A stretch of 64,000 nt of DNA. It comes from Gp6-AA40 sp035649635. Its GTDB lineage: Bacteria > Acidobacteriota > Vicinamibacteria > Vicinamibacterales > UBA2999. Positions 8,182 to 16,774 of the stretch are shown here, in pieces (position 1 is the stretch's first letter; each line of letters opens with the position of its first letter). The DNA lies in the NCBI GenBank assembly GCA_035649635.1, contig DASRJE010000204.1:33793-97792 (forward strand), written 5' to 3'. The notes under the pieces were generated by a model, which made no database searches, had not been told where the DNA came from, and saw only the letters and a list, made by a program, of their open reading frames with translations. The position numbers were made by a program, and so were the translations under genes.

Positions 8182-10263
8182 ATGCGTCGTCTGCTCGGAC
8201 ACACTCACGGAAGACTCTGGACGATAGCGATTGCGGTTGTGGCCTTTGCCTGGTTCGGCCTGGTCGCGGCGCGAGCCGCCGGGGACGGCCAGAACACTGG
8301 AATGGCCAACCCGATTGCCCTCGTACACGCTTACGACCAGTTCGCCGGCACTGCCCCCGCGGATGTGGTCACACTGTCGCTTTCCAATCTTCGCGGTTTG
8401 AGCAGCGAAGCGCTGAACGTGGGCGGCCGGGTCGCGGTCAATCTGAACACCGGCAGCGTGGATTCCCTCGTCAACTTGCTTCCAACTGATGCGTCATTCG
8501 ACCTCTGGTTGATCGATAACCAGGCCGGCTTTCGTCGAACCACACTCGCGGAGGACGGCGACAGCCTGATGAAGGTCGGCACCTACACCGCCGGATTGAA
8601 CGGGCACATGCTTTCGGTGTCGATGGGCGCCGCGGCATTCGCCAGTTTCTTTCCCGATCGGGCGTTCGTTGTGAGGTCGGGGGAGAGTCCGGTGTCGGGG
8701 TTTGCGTTGACCGGCCCCAGCACGTTTTTCGCACGGCTTCGCCATCGGCAGATTCGTTTCGTTGATCAGCCGACGGCGAGGCTCGGGTTCAATCCGGCAG
8801 GCGCGGGGCGCGAAGCCGATTTTGTGAGGGTGATTGCGCAAGGGCGCCAGCTCTTTCTGAATGAGACGTTCGACGGCAACGGCCGGACGTGCGGGACGTG
8901 TCACGTCGAGGCGAACAATTTCACCGTCGATCCGGCGCTGATCGCCACGCTGCCTTCAAGCGACCCGCTCTTCGTGGCCGAGAACAATCCGGCGCTGTCA
9001 ACGCTGGAGAATTCAGATCTGCTGCGTCGCTTCGGTTTGATCCTCGTCAACGCAGACGGATTCGATCCCACGAGAGGATTTGTGTTTCGCGGCGCCCAGA
9101 ACGTGCAGGCGCTCGTGAATTCGATGACACCGCAGGACCCGACCTCCGGCCTCGACTTCAGCAGCAACGGACGAAATCCGGATCCGCCCGAGCGTCTTGG
9201 CTGGGGCAACGATGGCGCGCCGCTGCGCGACTTCGCGCTCGTGGCCATCGCGCAGCATGCCCCAAAGACGATGAACCGCGCGAGGGACGTCGATTTCAGA
9301 GTGCCTACTGATGAAGAGTTGGACGCGATGGCCGCGTATCAGCTTTCCCTTGGCCGTCAGGAAGACTTTGACCTTCCAGCGTTGGAACTGAAGAGCGCAT
9401 TGGCCAGTGCCGGCAAGACGCTGTTCCTGGACAGCGGGACGTTCTTTGAGCCTGGCCACAAGAATTGCAATGCCTGCCACTTCAACGCTGGTGGCACAGC
9501 AGGGTTGACGTTCAACCCCTCGGATCCGGGTTTCCCGCTACTGGATGGGGGGCCACACGGATTCAATATCGGAAGCCCGACGAATGCTAACGACATTCCG
9601 TTGGCCCTGACACTGGGATTGCCACGTGACGGAGGCTTCGGGCAGATCCCAACGGTCTTTGGCTCCTTCGGCAACACCGACGATCTGCCTCCGCCTTTCG
9701 GGCACTTCGAGCTCGAGGAGTTCAACAGTCCACCCGTCGTGGAGTCGGCCGACACGGGGCCGTTCTTCCACAATCACACGGTCGCGGATCTCGAGTCGGC
9801 GGTCGCGTTCTATGGCTCGCCGGCGTTCCAGGCCAGCCTGGTTCCAACCCTCATCCCGATCACTATCAGCAGCGACCCGAACGACCCTGAGGTGCAGGCG
9901 ATCGCCGCGTTCCTACGCGTCCTCAACGCGCTCGAGAATATCCGCTCTTCGATTGACCTTGCGGAGCGTGGTCGCACTAGGACGAGACTTTCCGATTTGC
10001 AGGATCAGGCGCGTCTGTCACTCGCTGAAACAGTCGATGGATTGGAAGTGTTGTCGAATGGCGCAATGGCCACGAACAGCGAGGTCACCGTTCGTGCTGC
10101 GCGGCTCAGGCTGATTGCGGCGCGTGTCGCGCTCGAAGTCGCACAGCATCTGCGCATTCGATGGGCGATCGACGATTTGCTCAGCGTGGCCGCCCAACAA
10201 CTCCGACTGGCACGGTCGGCCCTGGTCAACCCGGCAACGCTGCCGCCGACGTTCCGCAACTGA
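8182..10263 (+). CDS. Secreted di-haem (two CxxCH) cytochrome/peroxidase-like protein
   Basis: A 693-residue exported protein. The N-terminal 33 residues are a signal peptide (arginines, then WTIAIAVVAFAWFGLVAARA). Two haem c attachment motifs are visible: CGTCH at ~237-241 and CNACH near ~429-433, with the segment VADLESAVAFYGSPAFQ and the FHNHTV motif that occur near the end of MauG/CcpA-type di-haem proteins. An N-terminal domain of about 200 residues lacks recognised motifs. The C-terminal 110 residues are Ala/Leu/Arg-rich helix. Start ATG 8182 follows CGGAGGGAACTGCC, a good ribosome site. A periplasmic redox role is likely; the substrate is not known. Confidence 0.75.
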   Translation: MRRLLGHTHGRLWTIAIAVVAFAWFGLVAARAAGDGQNTGMANPIALVHAYDQFAGTAPADVVTLSLSNLRGLSSEALNVGGRVAVNLNTGSVDSLVNLLPTDASFDLWLIDNQAGFRRTTLAEDGDSLMKVGTYTAGLNGHMLSVSMGAAAFASFFPDRAFVVRSGESPVSGFALTGPSTFFARLRHRQIRFVDQPTARLGFNPAGAGREADFVRVIAQGRQLFLNETFDGNGRTCGTCHVEANNFTVDPALIATLPSSDPLFVAENNPALSTLENSDLLRRFGLILVNADGFDPTRGFVFRGAQNVQALVNSMTPQDPTSGLDFSSNGRNPDPPERLGWGNDGAPLRDFALVAIAQHAPKTMNRARDVDFRVPTDEELDAMAAYQLSLGRQEDFDLPALELKSALASAGKTLFLDSGTFFEPGHKNCNACHFNAGGTAGLTFNPSDPGFPLLDGGPHGFNIGSPTNANDIPLALTLGLPRDGGFGQIPTVFGSFGNTDDLPPPFGHFELEEFNSPPVVESADTGPFFHNHTVADLESAVAFYGSPAFQASLVPTLIPITISSDPNDPEVQAIAAFLRVLNALENIRSSIDLAERGRTRTRLSDLQDQARLSLAETVDGLEVLSNGAMATNSEVTVRAARLRLIAARVALEVAQHLRIRWAIDDLLSVAAQQLRLARSALVNPATLPPTFRN

Positions 10264-10290
10264 TCGAGCGCTCTCGATGTCGTACGGATC

Positions 10291-10382
10291 GTAGAGCGCA
10301 GGCTTCAGCCTGCACGGTCGTCCCGACGCGGGGGCTTCCACTTCGCCCACGGCTACGGCGGACGCGAACGCCCTCGCTCTAC
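10291..10382. repeat. Nested palindromic intergenic element (outer GTAGAGCG arms)
   Basis: Outer arms GTAGAGCG (10291-10298) and CGCTCTAC (10375-10382) enclose a perfect hairpin GCAGGCT-TC-AGCCTGC (10298-10313) and a second structured part containing CACGGCTACGGCGGACGCGAA. A similar word, GGCTACGGCGG, recurs at about 51330. The element lies between the convergent CxxCH gene and ParB-like gene and may serve as bidirectional terminator or be a REP-like mobile unit. Confidence 0.55.
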
Positions 10383-10400
10383 GTCGTTGTGGAAAATGCG

Positions 10401-11348
10401 CTAATCCTCCTCCGCTGGCGGTCCGCCGGCTTTTGACACCTCGTCGGGTTTGACTCGATCGACGTTGAATTTGCCCGCGGCCGTGGTCATCTTCTGCAAC
10501 ACGTCGTCGAAATCGAAGCTAGTCGCCTTGGAGAAGCGGATCGGATTGATCCGCGCAACGACGAACGGCCGGAGGTAGGGGCTGGTCATTCCGCGCTCTT
10601 TGAGCTTGTCGACGATCGTCGTCACACGGTCGTCGATCGCGAGGACGAGGCGTGCCCGCCGCTCTCGCTCGGCGACCGCTTTCGACAGTGGCTTGTCGAG
10701 GAATTCGTCGATACGCCGCAAGACGGATCGGTAGACGGCGCCGCTGAGACGCGGGCGTGATTCGTACGCGGCGCCCAGCGTGAGGTAGGCGGGCTCCTCG
10801 AACTGAAACGCGAACGCCCCCTCGGGATCACGCACTTCGTCCGCGAGCGACCGGGCCATTCGGATCGTCTCCAGTGACTTCTCGCGCAGGTTATGCGCCT
10901 TCTCCGTGTTGAGCGCCAGGATCTGGTAAGCAACCTCCTGTTCCGGGATCAGCAGAGCGACGATGGCTTTTGCGCCGAGCCGACGCATCGCCTGGAGCCG
11001 ATGATTGCCGTTCGGTGTCCAGTAGCGGTTGTCGTGACGTACCACGATGAGCGGATCGAGAAAGCGATCGAGCGTTTCGATCACCGTCATCAGCCTCTTC
11101 ACGTGCGCGTCCGAGGGGTCGCGTTGAAACGGTGTCGGCTCGACACGATCGATCGGGAGCGAGACGATCAGGACTGGCTTGCCACCAAACGGATCGCGAT
11201 AGGCGCCAAGAACCGCGCCGCCATCGCGCTCGACAAGCGGCGCCATCGCATCGGCTGCGCTGGTACCGGTCCGTGTCTCTGCGGGTGCGAGGCCAATCGA
11301 CGCCGCGGTCTGTTTCTTTCTGCGGACGGCTTTCTTCTTTTTGGCCAT
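10401..11348 (-). CDS. ParB/Srx-fold domain protein
   Basis: A 315-residue protein. The first 30 residues are Lys/Arg-rich (MAKKKKAVRRKK). Residues ~55-160 form a ParB N-terminal domain: LPIDRVEPTPFQRDPS and the signature GNHRLQAMRRLGAKAIVALL, equivalent to the G(E/N)RR motif that in ParB binds CTP. The rest is a helical region without the usual HTH of chromosomal ParB, and there is no parA nearby, so this is probably not the partition protein. Orphan ParB-like proteins can be regulators, nucleases or phage-derived. It is convergent with the cytochrome gene and in line with the PQQ dehydrogenase, 36 bp downstream of it. Function unassigned. Confidence 0.75.
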   Translation of the reverse strand: MAKKKKAVRRKKQTAASIGLAPAETRTGTSAADAMAPLVERDGGAVLGAYRDPFGGKPVLIVSLPIDRVEPTPFQRDPSDAHVKRLMTVIETLDRFLDPLIVVRHDNRYWTPNGNHRLQAMRRLGAKAIVALLIPEQEVAYQILALNTEKAHNLREKSLETIRMARSLADEVRDPEGAFAFQFEEPAYLTLGAAYESRPRLSGAVYRSVLRRIDEFLDKPLSKAVAERERRARLVLAIDDRVTTIVDKLKERGMTSPYLRPFVVARINPIRFSKATSFDFDDVLQKMTTAAGKFNVDRVKPDEVSKAGGPPAEED

Positions 11349-11383
11349 ACAGGAGGGCAGGATACGTCAGCCTCAGGGCTCGA

Positions 11384-13252
11384 TTAATTCCGCTGCTCAG
11401 GAGCCGGCCCCTCGGGAGCCGTCGGCGCTGGAGAAGCCGGTGGAGCATCGGGCGGCGTCGGTAACGCCGCCTTGCCGTCGAGTGTGAAGACGAACATCAT
11501 CGGCGGGTTCTCCGCTTTTTCGTCCGTGGGTCCGTTGTTCGGTGCAGCGCGGCCCAGCCCTCCTCCGAACGCCACATACTGCTTGCCGTCTACTTCATAC
11601 GTAATGGGCGGCGCCATGCCGGTTCGCCCGGTCCGCACTTCGTACAGGATCTCGCCGTTGTCGGCGCTGATCGCCCGGAAGCGGCCGTCGTTGATCGTCT
11701 GAAACACGAGGTTGCCCGCCGTGGTGGACGTACCGCCGCCGATGCCACCGCCGCCCGCGATGTTCCACCGCAGTTTCTGATTCACCGGATCCCACGCCTG
11801 CAACCCGTTTCGCGCACCCGGCACGGGCTCGGGTCCGAAAGAAGGCTCGATCGTCTTCGTCTCTCCCCGTGGGCGTTGGTATCCAGTGGAACCAGGCCTC
11901 AACTCTGCCTGCGCCTGATACGGGTAGCTCTGGTAGGACGCGGGGATATAGACCAGACCGGTGTTGGGGTTGTACGACATGGGTGACCAGTTATGCGCGC
12001 CGCCGCCGGTCGGAAACACCGAGATCGGTTCCTGATCGTAGTACGCCGCCGGATTTACCACGGGCCTGCCGTCTGTGCCCATGCGCAGCGCCCAACTCAC
12101 TTTGACGAATGGCTCGGCGGAGAGAAATTCGCCGGTCAGGCGGTCCAGCACATAGAAGAATCCGTTTTTCGGCGCTTGCGTGATGACCTTTCTCATGCGG
12201 CCGTTGATGGGCAGATCGAGCAGCGTCAGTTGCTGGACGTTGTCGTAATCCCAGTTGTCGTTGGGGACCGCCTGATAGTGCCATTTGATCTGACCGGTCG
12301 TGAGATCGACTGCCAGGATCGAGCACGTATACAGATTGTCGAGACCTTGCGCCCCACGGAACTTCTCCACCCATGGCTGTGCGTTGCCAGTACCAACGTA
12401 CACGAGATTCGCCTCGGGGTCGTAGGCGAAGCCATCCCAGACCGCACCGCCGCCGCCGTTTTTGAAGAAGTCGCCACCCCACGTCTTCGCGGCCGCGCGC
12501 ATGGCCTCGTTTTCGAACGGCAGCGACGGATCGCCCGGCACCGTGTAGACGCGCCACGCCAGCTTGCCCGTCTGGGCATCGACGGCGACGAAGTTGCCGC
12601 GCGTGGGCTTGTCGCCACCGGACGCGCCGATGATGACCTTGCCACCCGCGATGCGCGGGGCCATCGTCAGGGTGTAGAGATCGCCTGAACTCACCACGCG
12701 CGTCTCCCACACCAGCTTGCCCGTGAGCGCGTCGAGGGCAACGAGGCGGCCGTCGATCGCGGGCGCGATGATCGTGCCGTTATAAAGAGCGATGCCGCGG
12801 TTGACGTTGCCGCAGCAGATCGCGGGGCGAGTGCTGATCTGATCGATCGACGGGTCCCATCGCCACAGTTCCTTGCCCGTGCGCGCGTCCAGCGCAAACA
12901 CCACGCTCCAAGTGGTGATGCCGTAAAGCGTGTTGTTCCACATCAGCGGCGTGCCTTCCTGGTTACCGCCGCCCGCGCCCATGACGTAGGACCACGCGAG
13001 ACCCAGGCGCTTGGCATTGCTGCTGTCGATCTGCTTCAGCGTGCTATAGCGCGTTTCCGACTGGTCGCGGCCGTAGCTGAGCCACGAACCGGGGAGCGCA
13101 TCGTTCGCCGTGCCCGCGCGTCGCAGCACGTCATCAGTCACAGTCAGGCCGTTTGAATGCCTGTCTGCCGTGTCCCGTTGCGCATACATGACGACGCCGA
13201 GGGCCAGCATGGTCACGGTCGCGAACGCGATGGTCCTGCGCAATCGGATCAC
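11384..13252 (-). CDS. PQQ-dependent dehydrogenase (quinoprotein alcohol dehydrogenase family)
   Basis: A 622-residue periplasmic quinoprotein. It begins with an Arg-rich signal peptide (LRRTIAFATVTMLALGVV). The eight-bladed propeller is marked by tryptophan-docking repeats such as ALDARTGKELWRWD, ALDALTGKLVWETR and AVDLTTGQIKWHYQ. The vicinal Cys pair that stacks on PQQ is present (PAICCGNVNRG) and the catalytic aspartate occurs in DNWDYDNV. No CxxCH is found, so it is a quinoprotein without fused cytochrome. The tail is Pro/Ala-rich. GTG 13252 is preferred because AGGGGGC lies six bases upstream; an in-frame reading to 13309 is possible. The substrate is probably an alcohol or sugar-alcohol, but the sequence does not decide. 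No PQQ synthesis gene is in the window. Confidence 0.88.
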   Translation of the reverse strand: MIRLRRTIAFATVTMLALGVVMYAQRDTADRHSNGLTVTDDVLRRAGTANDALPGSWLSYGRDQSETRYSTLKQIDSSNAKRLGLAWSYVMGAGGGNQEGTPLMWNNTLYGITTWSVVFALDARTGKELWRWDPSIDQISTRPAICCGNVNRGIALYNGTIIAPAIDGRLVALDALTGKLVWETRVVSSGDLYTLTMAPRIAGGKVIIGASGGDKPTRGNFVAVDAQTGKLAWRVYTVPGDPSLPFENEAMRAAAKTWGGDFFKNGGGGAVWDGFAYDPEANLVYVGTGNAQPWVEKFRGAQGLDNLYTCSILAVDLTTGQIKWHYQAVPNDNWDYDNVQQLTLLDLPINGRMRKVITQAPKNGFFYVLDRLTGEFLSAEPFVKVSWALRMGTDGRPVVNPAAYYDQEPISVFPTGGGAHNWSPMSYNPNTGLVYIPASYQSYPYQAQAELRPGSTGYQRPRGETKTIEPSFGPEPVPGARNGLQAWDPVNQKLRWNIAGGGGIGGGTSTTAGNLVFQTINDGRFRAISADNGEILYEVRTGRTGMAPPITYEVDGKQYVAFGGGLGRAAPNNGPTDEKAENPPMMFVFTLDGKAALPTPPDAPPASPAPTAPEGPAPEQRN

Positions 13253-13403
13253 GAGATGCCCCCTTTTATAGATAGGGGCCAAAAATACCACGACGCTCAG
13301 TTCGTCCAATCGGCGACCACGTGGCGGTCCCAGGGGAACTCTTTACCGCTGAGCCCGTCCGGCCGTCTTTTGCACATTCCATTGTGAAGGCGGTTTTGAC
13401 GAG

Positions 13404-14474
13404 ATGAGGCACGTTCCCGGATCCGTTCAATCCCTCGGTGTATTCCCCCGAAGTCATTCAACACTCAACACATCCGGCAGCGACAACAGTCAGTCGGTCT
13501 GTGTTTCTTTACCCAGCCGGGCCCGGGGTTGGGTCGCCGCGCGAACGGCTTGCTGGATGGCCCTCGACTGGGTCTTGGCTATCTACGTCACCTTTGTCGC
13601 GTTCGTCGCGACCGTGTGGTCTGTTCCGGGGTGGCAATACATCTTCGGGGGCCATGCCGCGATCGTCGGAGGGCTTCTGCTGTTACCGCCTCGAGGGGCC
13701 GCGTGGGAACAGGCGCGTGCGGCGGAATCCGTCTGGCTGTCTGGTGCGAGGTCGGTTGCGCGATTCCTGCGATACACCTATCCGGCGCTGCTTTTGACCC
13801 CGTTCTTCGAGGAGGTGTCGCTCACGGTCAACGCGGCTGCTATCGACACGCCCTACTGGTTCGAGCATTACCTGTTCAACACGGACCGCGCGCTGTTCGG
13901 CGGTACGCCGGCCATCATGCTCTCGCAGGCGGGCAATCCGGCGCTCGACGAGATCATGCACGCCTTCTACTTCTCGTACTTTCTCCTGATCATTGGCGGG
14001 ATCGTCATCGCCTGGAACGGCACTCGGCGCGGCCGCGGAACACCAGGATGCGGGTTTCACACGGCGATGACGTGCATGATGCTCGGTTTCTTCCTGTCGT
14101 ATGTGTGGTATCCGTTCCTCCCCGCGCGAGGGCCGTGGGAACACCCGGAGGTCATGGCGGGTCTACGTCCGTTTGGCGGCTGGGTATTCACGCGCGCCAT
14201 CGAATTGATCATCGCGGGGGCGGCGGTTTCAGGAGGATGTTTCCCAAGCGCTCACGTCTCGGGTGCGTGGGCGCTGACCTTTGGCCTGTATGCCACCGAC
14301 CGAAGGGCGGCGCTCTACTTTGGACTCGTTGCAGTCGGACTCAGCATCGCCTGTGTGTATACGAGATACCACCACGCGGTCGACGTCATGGCCGGGCTGA
14401 CTGTCGCAATCGTTGCCGCGACGATCGGCTTTAACCTGACTCGGAAGTCACTCCCCACTGCTCACCGCATGTAG
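13404..14474 (+). CDS. PAP2-family membrane phosphatase
   Basis: A 356-residue polytopic membrane protein of the PAP2 (type 2 phosphatidic acid phosphatase) superfamily. Motif C2 is GGCFPSAHVSGAW (PSxxH) and motif C3 is YTRYHHAVDVMAG (SR/TRxxxxxHxxxD), both in the C-terminal third. About eight hydrophobic segments are visible. An inner ATG at 13557 (MALDWVLAIYV) begins right at the first helix and is an alternative start, since the first 51 residues are not hydrophobic and lack a clear ribosome site. Likely substrates are lipid phosphates or undecaprenyl pyrophosphate, or inositol phosphoceramide synthase-like headgroup transfer, which shares this fold. The neighbours do not tell. Confidence 0.82.
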   Translation: MRHVPGSVQSLGVFPRSHSTLNTSGSDNSQSVCVSLPSRARGWVAARTACWMALDWVLAIYVTFVAFVATVWSVPGWQYIFGGHAAIVGGLLLLPPRGAAWEQARAAESVWLSGARSVARFLRYTYPALLLTPFFEEVSLTVNAAAIDTPYWFEHYLFNTDRALFGGTPAIMLSQAGNPALDEIMHAFYFSYFLLIIGGIVIAWNGTRRGRGTPGCGFHTAMTCMMLGFFLSYVWYPFLPARGPWEHPEVMAGLRPFGGWVFTRAIELIIAGAAVSGGCFPSAHVSGAWALTFGLYATDRRAALYFGLVAVGLSIACVYTRYHHAVDVMAGLTVAIVAATIGFNLTRKSLPTAHRM

Positions 14475-14638
14475 TGGGTGGTCCCACCAGTTATCGGAGG
14501 CCGCGAGTGTCGTTTCCGAGCGGGACGACGACGGACGCGCAAATCTGCGGCTAAACCCAACCCTTTATTGGCCCACTCTTTGCCTCGTCGTGGTTGCCAC
14601 TCGGTGGCGTCGACGTTCAATTTTGGGAGGAGAGAGAG

Positions 14639-15352
14639 ATGGACAGCAGACGTGCACTGTTGGTGGGCTTCGTCGGGTTGATGTCGGTGTGGCCCCTTCA
14701 GACGAACGGCGATGCGCAGACCCAGGAGAAGCCGGTCGTCCAGATACCTCAAGCCGGGGTGCCGCAGATTCAGACGATGGAGGGGAAGTTCGTCCGTGCG
14801 TCGTACAACAGGGAAGGGTACGTGATCCTGGGATACCAGGCATCCAACCGCTCCGTTGGTGAAGAATGGATGCTTCTCGAGGTCGGCATGACGGTGCTCG
14901 ACAACGTACCGGACTATCGGTTGACACGTGAGGCGCTATCGCTCGACACGCCTGATGGCAAAACTATTCCGCTGGCGACGGTCGAGGAGCAGCGGCAGGG
15001 CAACCCGCAGGCGATTCAGCAACGGGCGAAGGTCCAGCGCGATTCCATCAACTACTTTCCGACCCGGGCAAGCCGGCCCTGCGCGATCCTGTTCTTTCCC
15101 GAGCTGGGATCGCGGGCGCTGCCGTACGATGTTGTTGATCTCAGCAACGACCGGGCCTGTCTCGGTCGTCTCTATTTCAAGATCCCTGGCGGTATCGCAT
15201 ACGGCCAGCATTGGCTCAATGTGAAGTTCGAGAAGAGCCTCGTGCGCGTGCCCTTCCGGATCTTGACCAAGGAAGAGGAGCAGTTACTCTCCAAGAACTA
15301 CAAGAGCATCGAGAAGCAGGTCAAAGAGGCGTTCCAGCCGAAGAAGAAGTGA
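14639..15352 (+). CDS. Secreted protein of unknown function
   Basis: A 237-residue protein with a plausible signal peptide (MDSRRALLVGFVGLMSVW, cleavage near GDAQT). ATG 14639 is chosen because GGGAGGAGAG lies directly upstream. The mature part is mixed alpha/beta with the segment VLDNVPDYRLTREALSLDTP and GKTIPLATVEEQ, and contains two cysteines. It ends in a Lys-rich helix (EKQVKEAFQPKKK). I do not recognise the family. It is monocistronic: PAP2 lies 164 bp upstream and a convergent DUF2252 gene follows after 61 bp. Confidence 0.75.
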   Translation: MDSRRALLVGFVGLMSVWPLQTNGDAQTQEKPVVQIPQAGVPQIQTMEGKFVRASYNREGYVILGYQASNRSVGEEWMLLEVGMTVLDNVPDYRLTREALSLDTPDGKTIPLATVEEQRQGNPQAIQQRAKVQRDSINYFPTRASRPCAILFFPELGSRALPYDVVDLSNDRACLGRLYFKIPGGIAYGQHWLNVKFEKSLVRVPFRILTKEEEQLLSKNYKSIEKQVKEAFQPKKK

Positions 15353-15413
15353 CCTGGACACTGCGCGTCGGTCCTATTGATCTTCCGCGTTCGCGCGTAG
15401 TGTTGCGTCAGAC

Positions 15414-16622
15414 CTATCGGCGTGCCAGTTCCTCCCATCCGGCGAGCAGCTCCTCGACGATGGTGGAGGTTTCCTTGCGCAGTCGCGGCTCGTATTTCAT
15501 GACCGACGACAGCGCCCGTTCGCGTACGGCAGGAGTCTTGTTGGCGCCCAGCTGCACGCCCGAATCGAACGAGATATCGGAGAGATCCCTGACAGATCGA
15601 AGGTCGCTGAGGCGAACCTCACGATAGGACGGCTCCCAGCTGGCGACCCACCAGTCCAGCCAATGTTCTGCGCGACCAGCGGCCGCGGGGATCAGCATCG
15701 TGGGTCCGATGGCAAGGATGTCGTGTTTCAGTCGCCCGATTTGTCGCGTGCCGTTAATCACGCGAACCGCCTGTGGAGTCCCCGAAGCCTCGAGACAGCC
15801 AAGACCTCCGAGATTGGCAACTTCCTTTATCTCGATGAGCACGTCGTCGCCGCGTGCCGAGGTTGGACCCTGTACACGGATGAGGACCTTCGTCGTGGCC
15901 GCGCTACCTATGCCGATGCGCAGCCAGCCGGTTCGTACGACGGCGAAGTACCCCGCGGCGAGCTGCGGGCGCTCGCGACGAACCAGGCGATCAAACTCTT
16001 CCATGCCCTGAGTAACGGACTTCGACGTGGCCTCATCCATCGGTTGCATCAAGCTCTCGCCCCATGCGAGATAGGCTGCGCGCGTCATAGGTGCCTGCCG
16101 GCGCAGCTGACGGACGATGTCGGGTTCGCGAGGGCGATAGTCCGGATTGGACAGACCCAAACGGTACCCTTCCAGAAAGCGGTCCCATAGCTTCTCGCGA
16201 TCGCCTGTCCAGCCGCGTTGACGCGTTGCGAGATCGATCGAGCCCAGGAAGCGAACGATGTCGATATAGGTGCGCCCGCGCGTGGAGTCGTCGAAGTCGC
16301 CGAGCCCCCAGGCGTTCTCCGTGAACGCGAATTGCTCCACGTGCGCGTCGCCGTGGAGACGCACCATCGGTGCGTCCGTCACGTCCGCGAAGGCTTCGCA
16401 GACGCGTGCGGTCCAAGCGCGATTGATGAACCGAAAATAGGTGAACGGGTCAGCGCGCAGTCGATCGATGAGCTCGGCAGGTGCGGCGGCCAGCGCTTCG
16501 GGAGGTGGTCGGAGCGAACGTTGAGCGGACGGCTGCGCTGTGAGAGCGACGCAGAGCATCGCGAGCACGAGGTGCCCTACGAACCGACTGCGCTGTCGGG
16601 TGCGATACATGCCGCCGTTCAT
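15414..16622 (-). CDS. DUF2252 family protein, exported
   Basis: A 402-residue protein of DUF2252, a kinase-fold-like family. Diagnostic motifs are FRFINRAW, MVRLHGDAHVEQFAF and WGLGDFDDSTRGRTYIDIVRFL, with later VLIEIKEVANLGG and VRVINGTRQIG. The HGDxH and DFDD pairs resemble the catalytic loop and metal site of aminoglycoside-phosphotransferase folds. Unlike most members it has a hydrophobic N-terminal segment (FVGHLVLAMLCVALTAQ), so export is predicted. Several starts are possible (16688, 16622, 16610). 16622 is used here because the longer version adds a basic, non-conserved extension; none has a good ribosome site. Biochemical function is unknown for the family. Confidence 0.8.
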   Translation of the reverse strand: MNGGMYRTRQRSRFVGHLVLAMLCVALTAQPSAQRSLRPPPEALAAAPAELIDRLRADPFTYFRFINRAWTARVCEAFADVTDAPMVRLHGDAHVEQFAFTENAWGLGDFDDSTRGRTYIDIVRFLGSIDLATRQRGWTGDREKLWDRFLEGYRLGLSNPDYRPREPDIVRQLRRQAPMTRAAYLAWGESLMQPMDEATSKSVTQGMEEFDRLVRRERPQLAAGYFAVVRTGWLRIGIGSAATTKVLIRVQGPTSARGDDVLIEIKEVANLGGLGCLEASGTPQAVRVINGTRQIGRLKHDILAIGPTMLIPAAAGRAEHWLDWWVASWEPSYREVRLSDLRSVRDLSDISFDSGVQLGANKTPAVRERALSSVMKYEPRLRKETSTIVEELLAGWEELARR

Positions 16623-16774
16623 CTTCTGCCGTCGGCTGATTCTATGCCAGGACCTTCGCCCTGGCCGACGAGCTGACAAATACTTCATCAGACTTCAGGG
16701 ATGCTTAGCGAGGGAGTGCCACCGCTACATCGACACGCTATAGTCCTTCCCAACATAACGAGAGGGGCGCGCCA

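Noticed and set aside
10401..11348. Chromosome partition locus (ParB) and nearby origin
   Set aside because: There is no parA, gidA/B or parS-like palindrome, and the usual ParB HTH is not visible, so an orphan ParB-fold protein is more likely.
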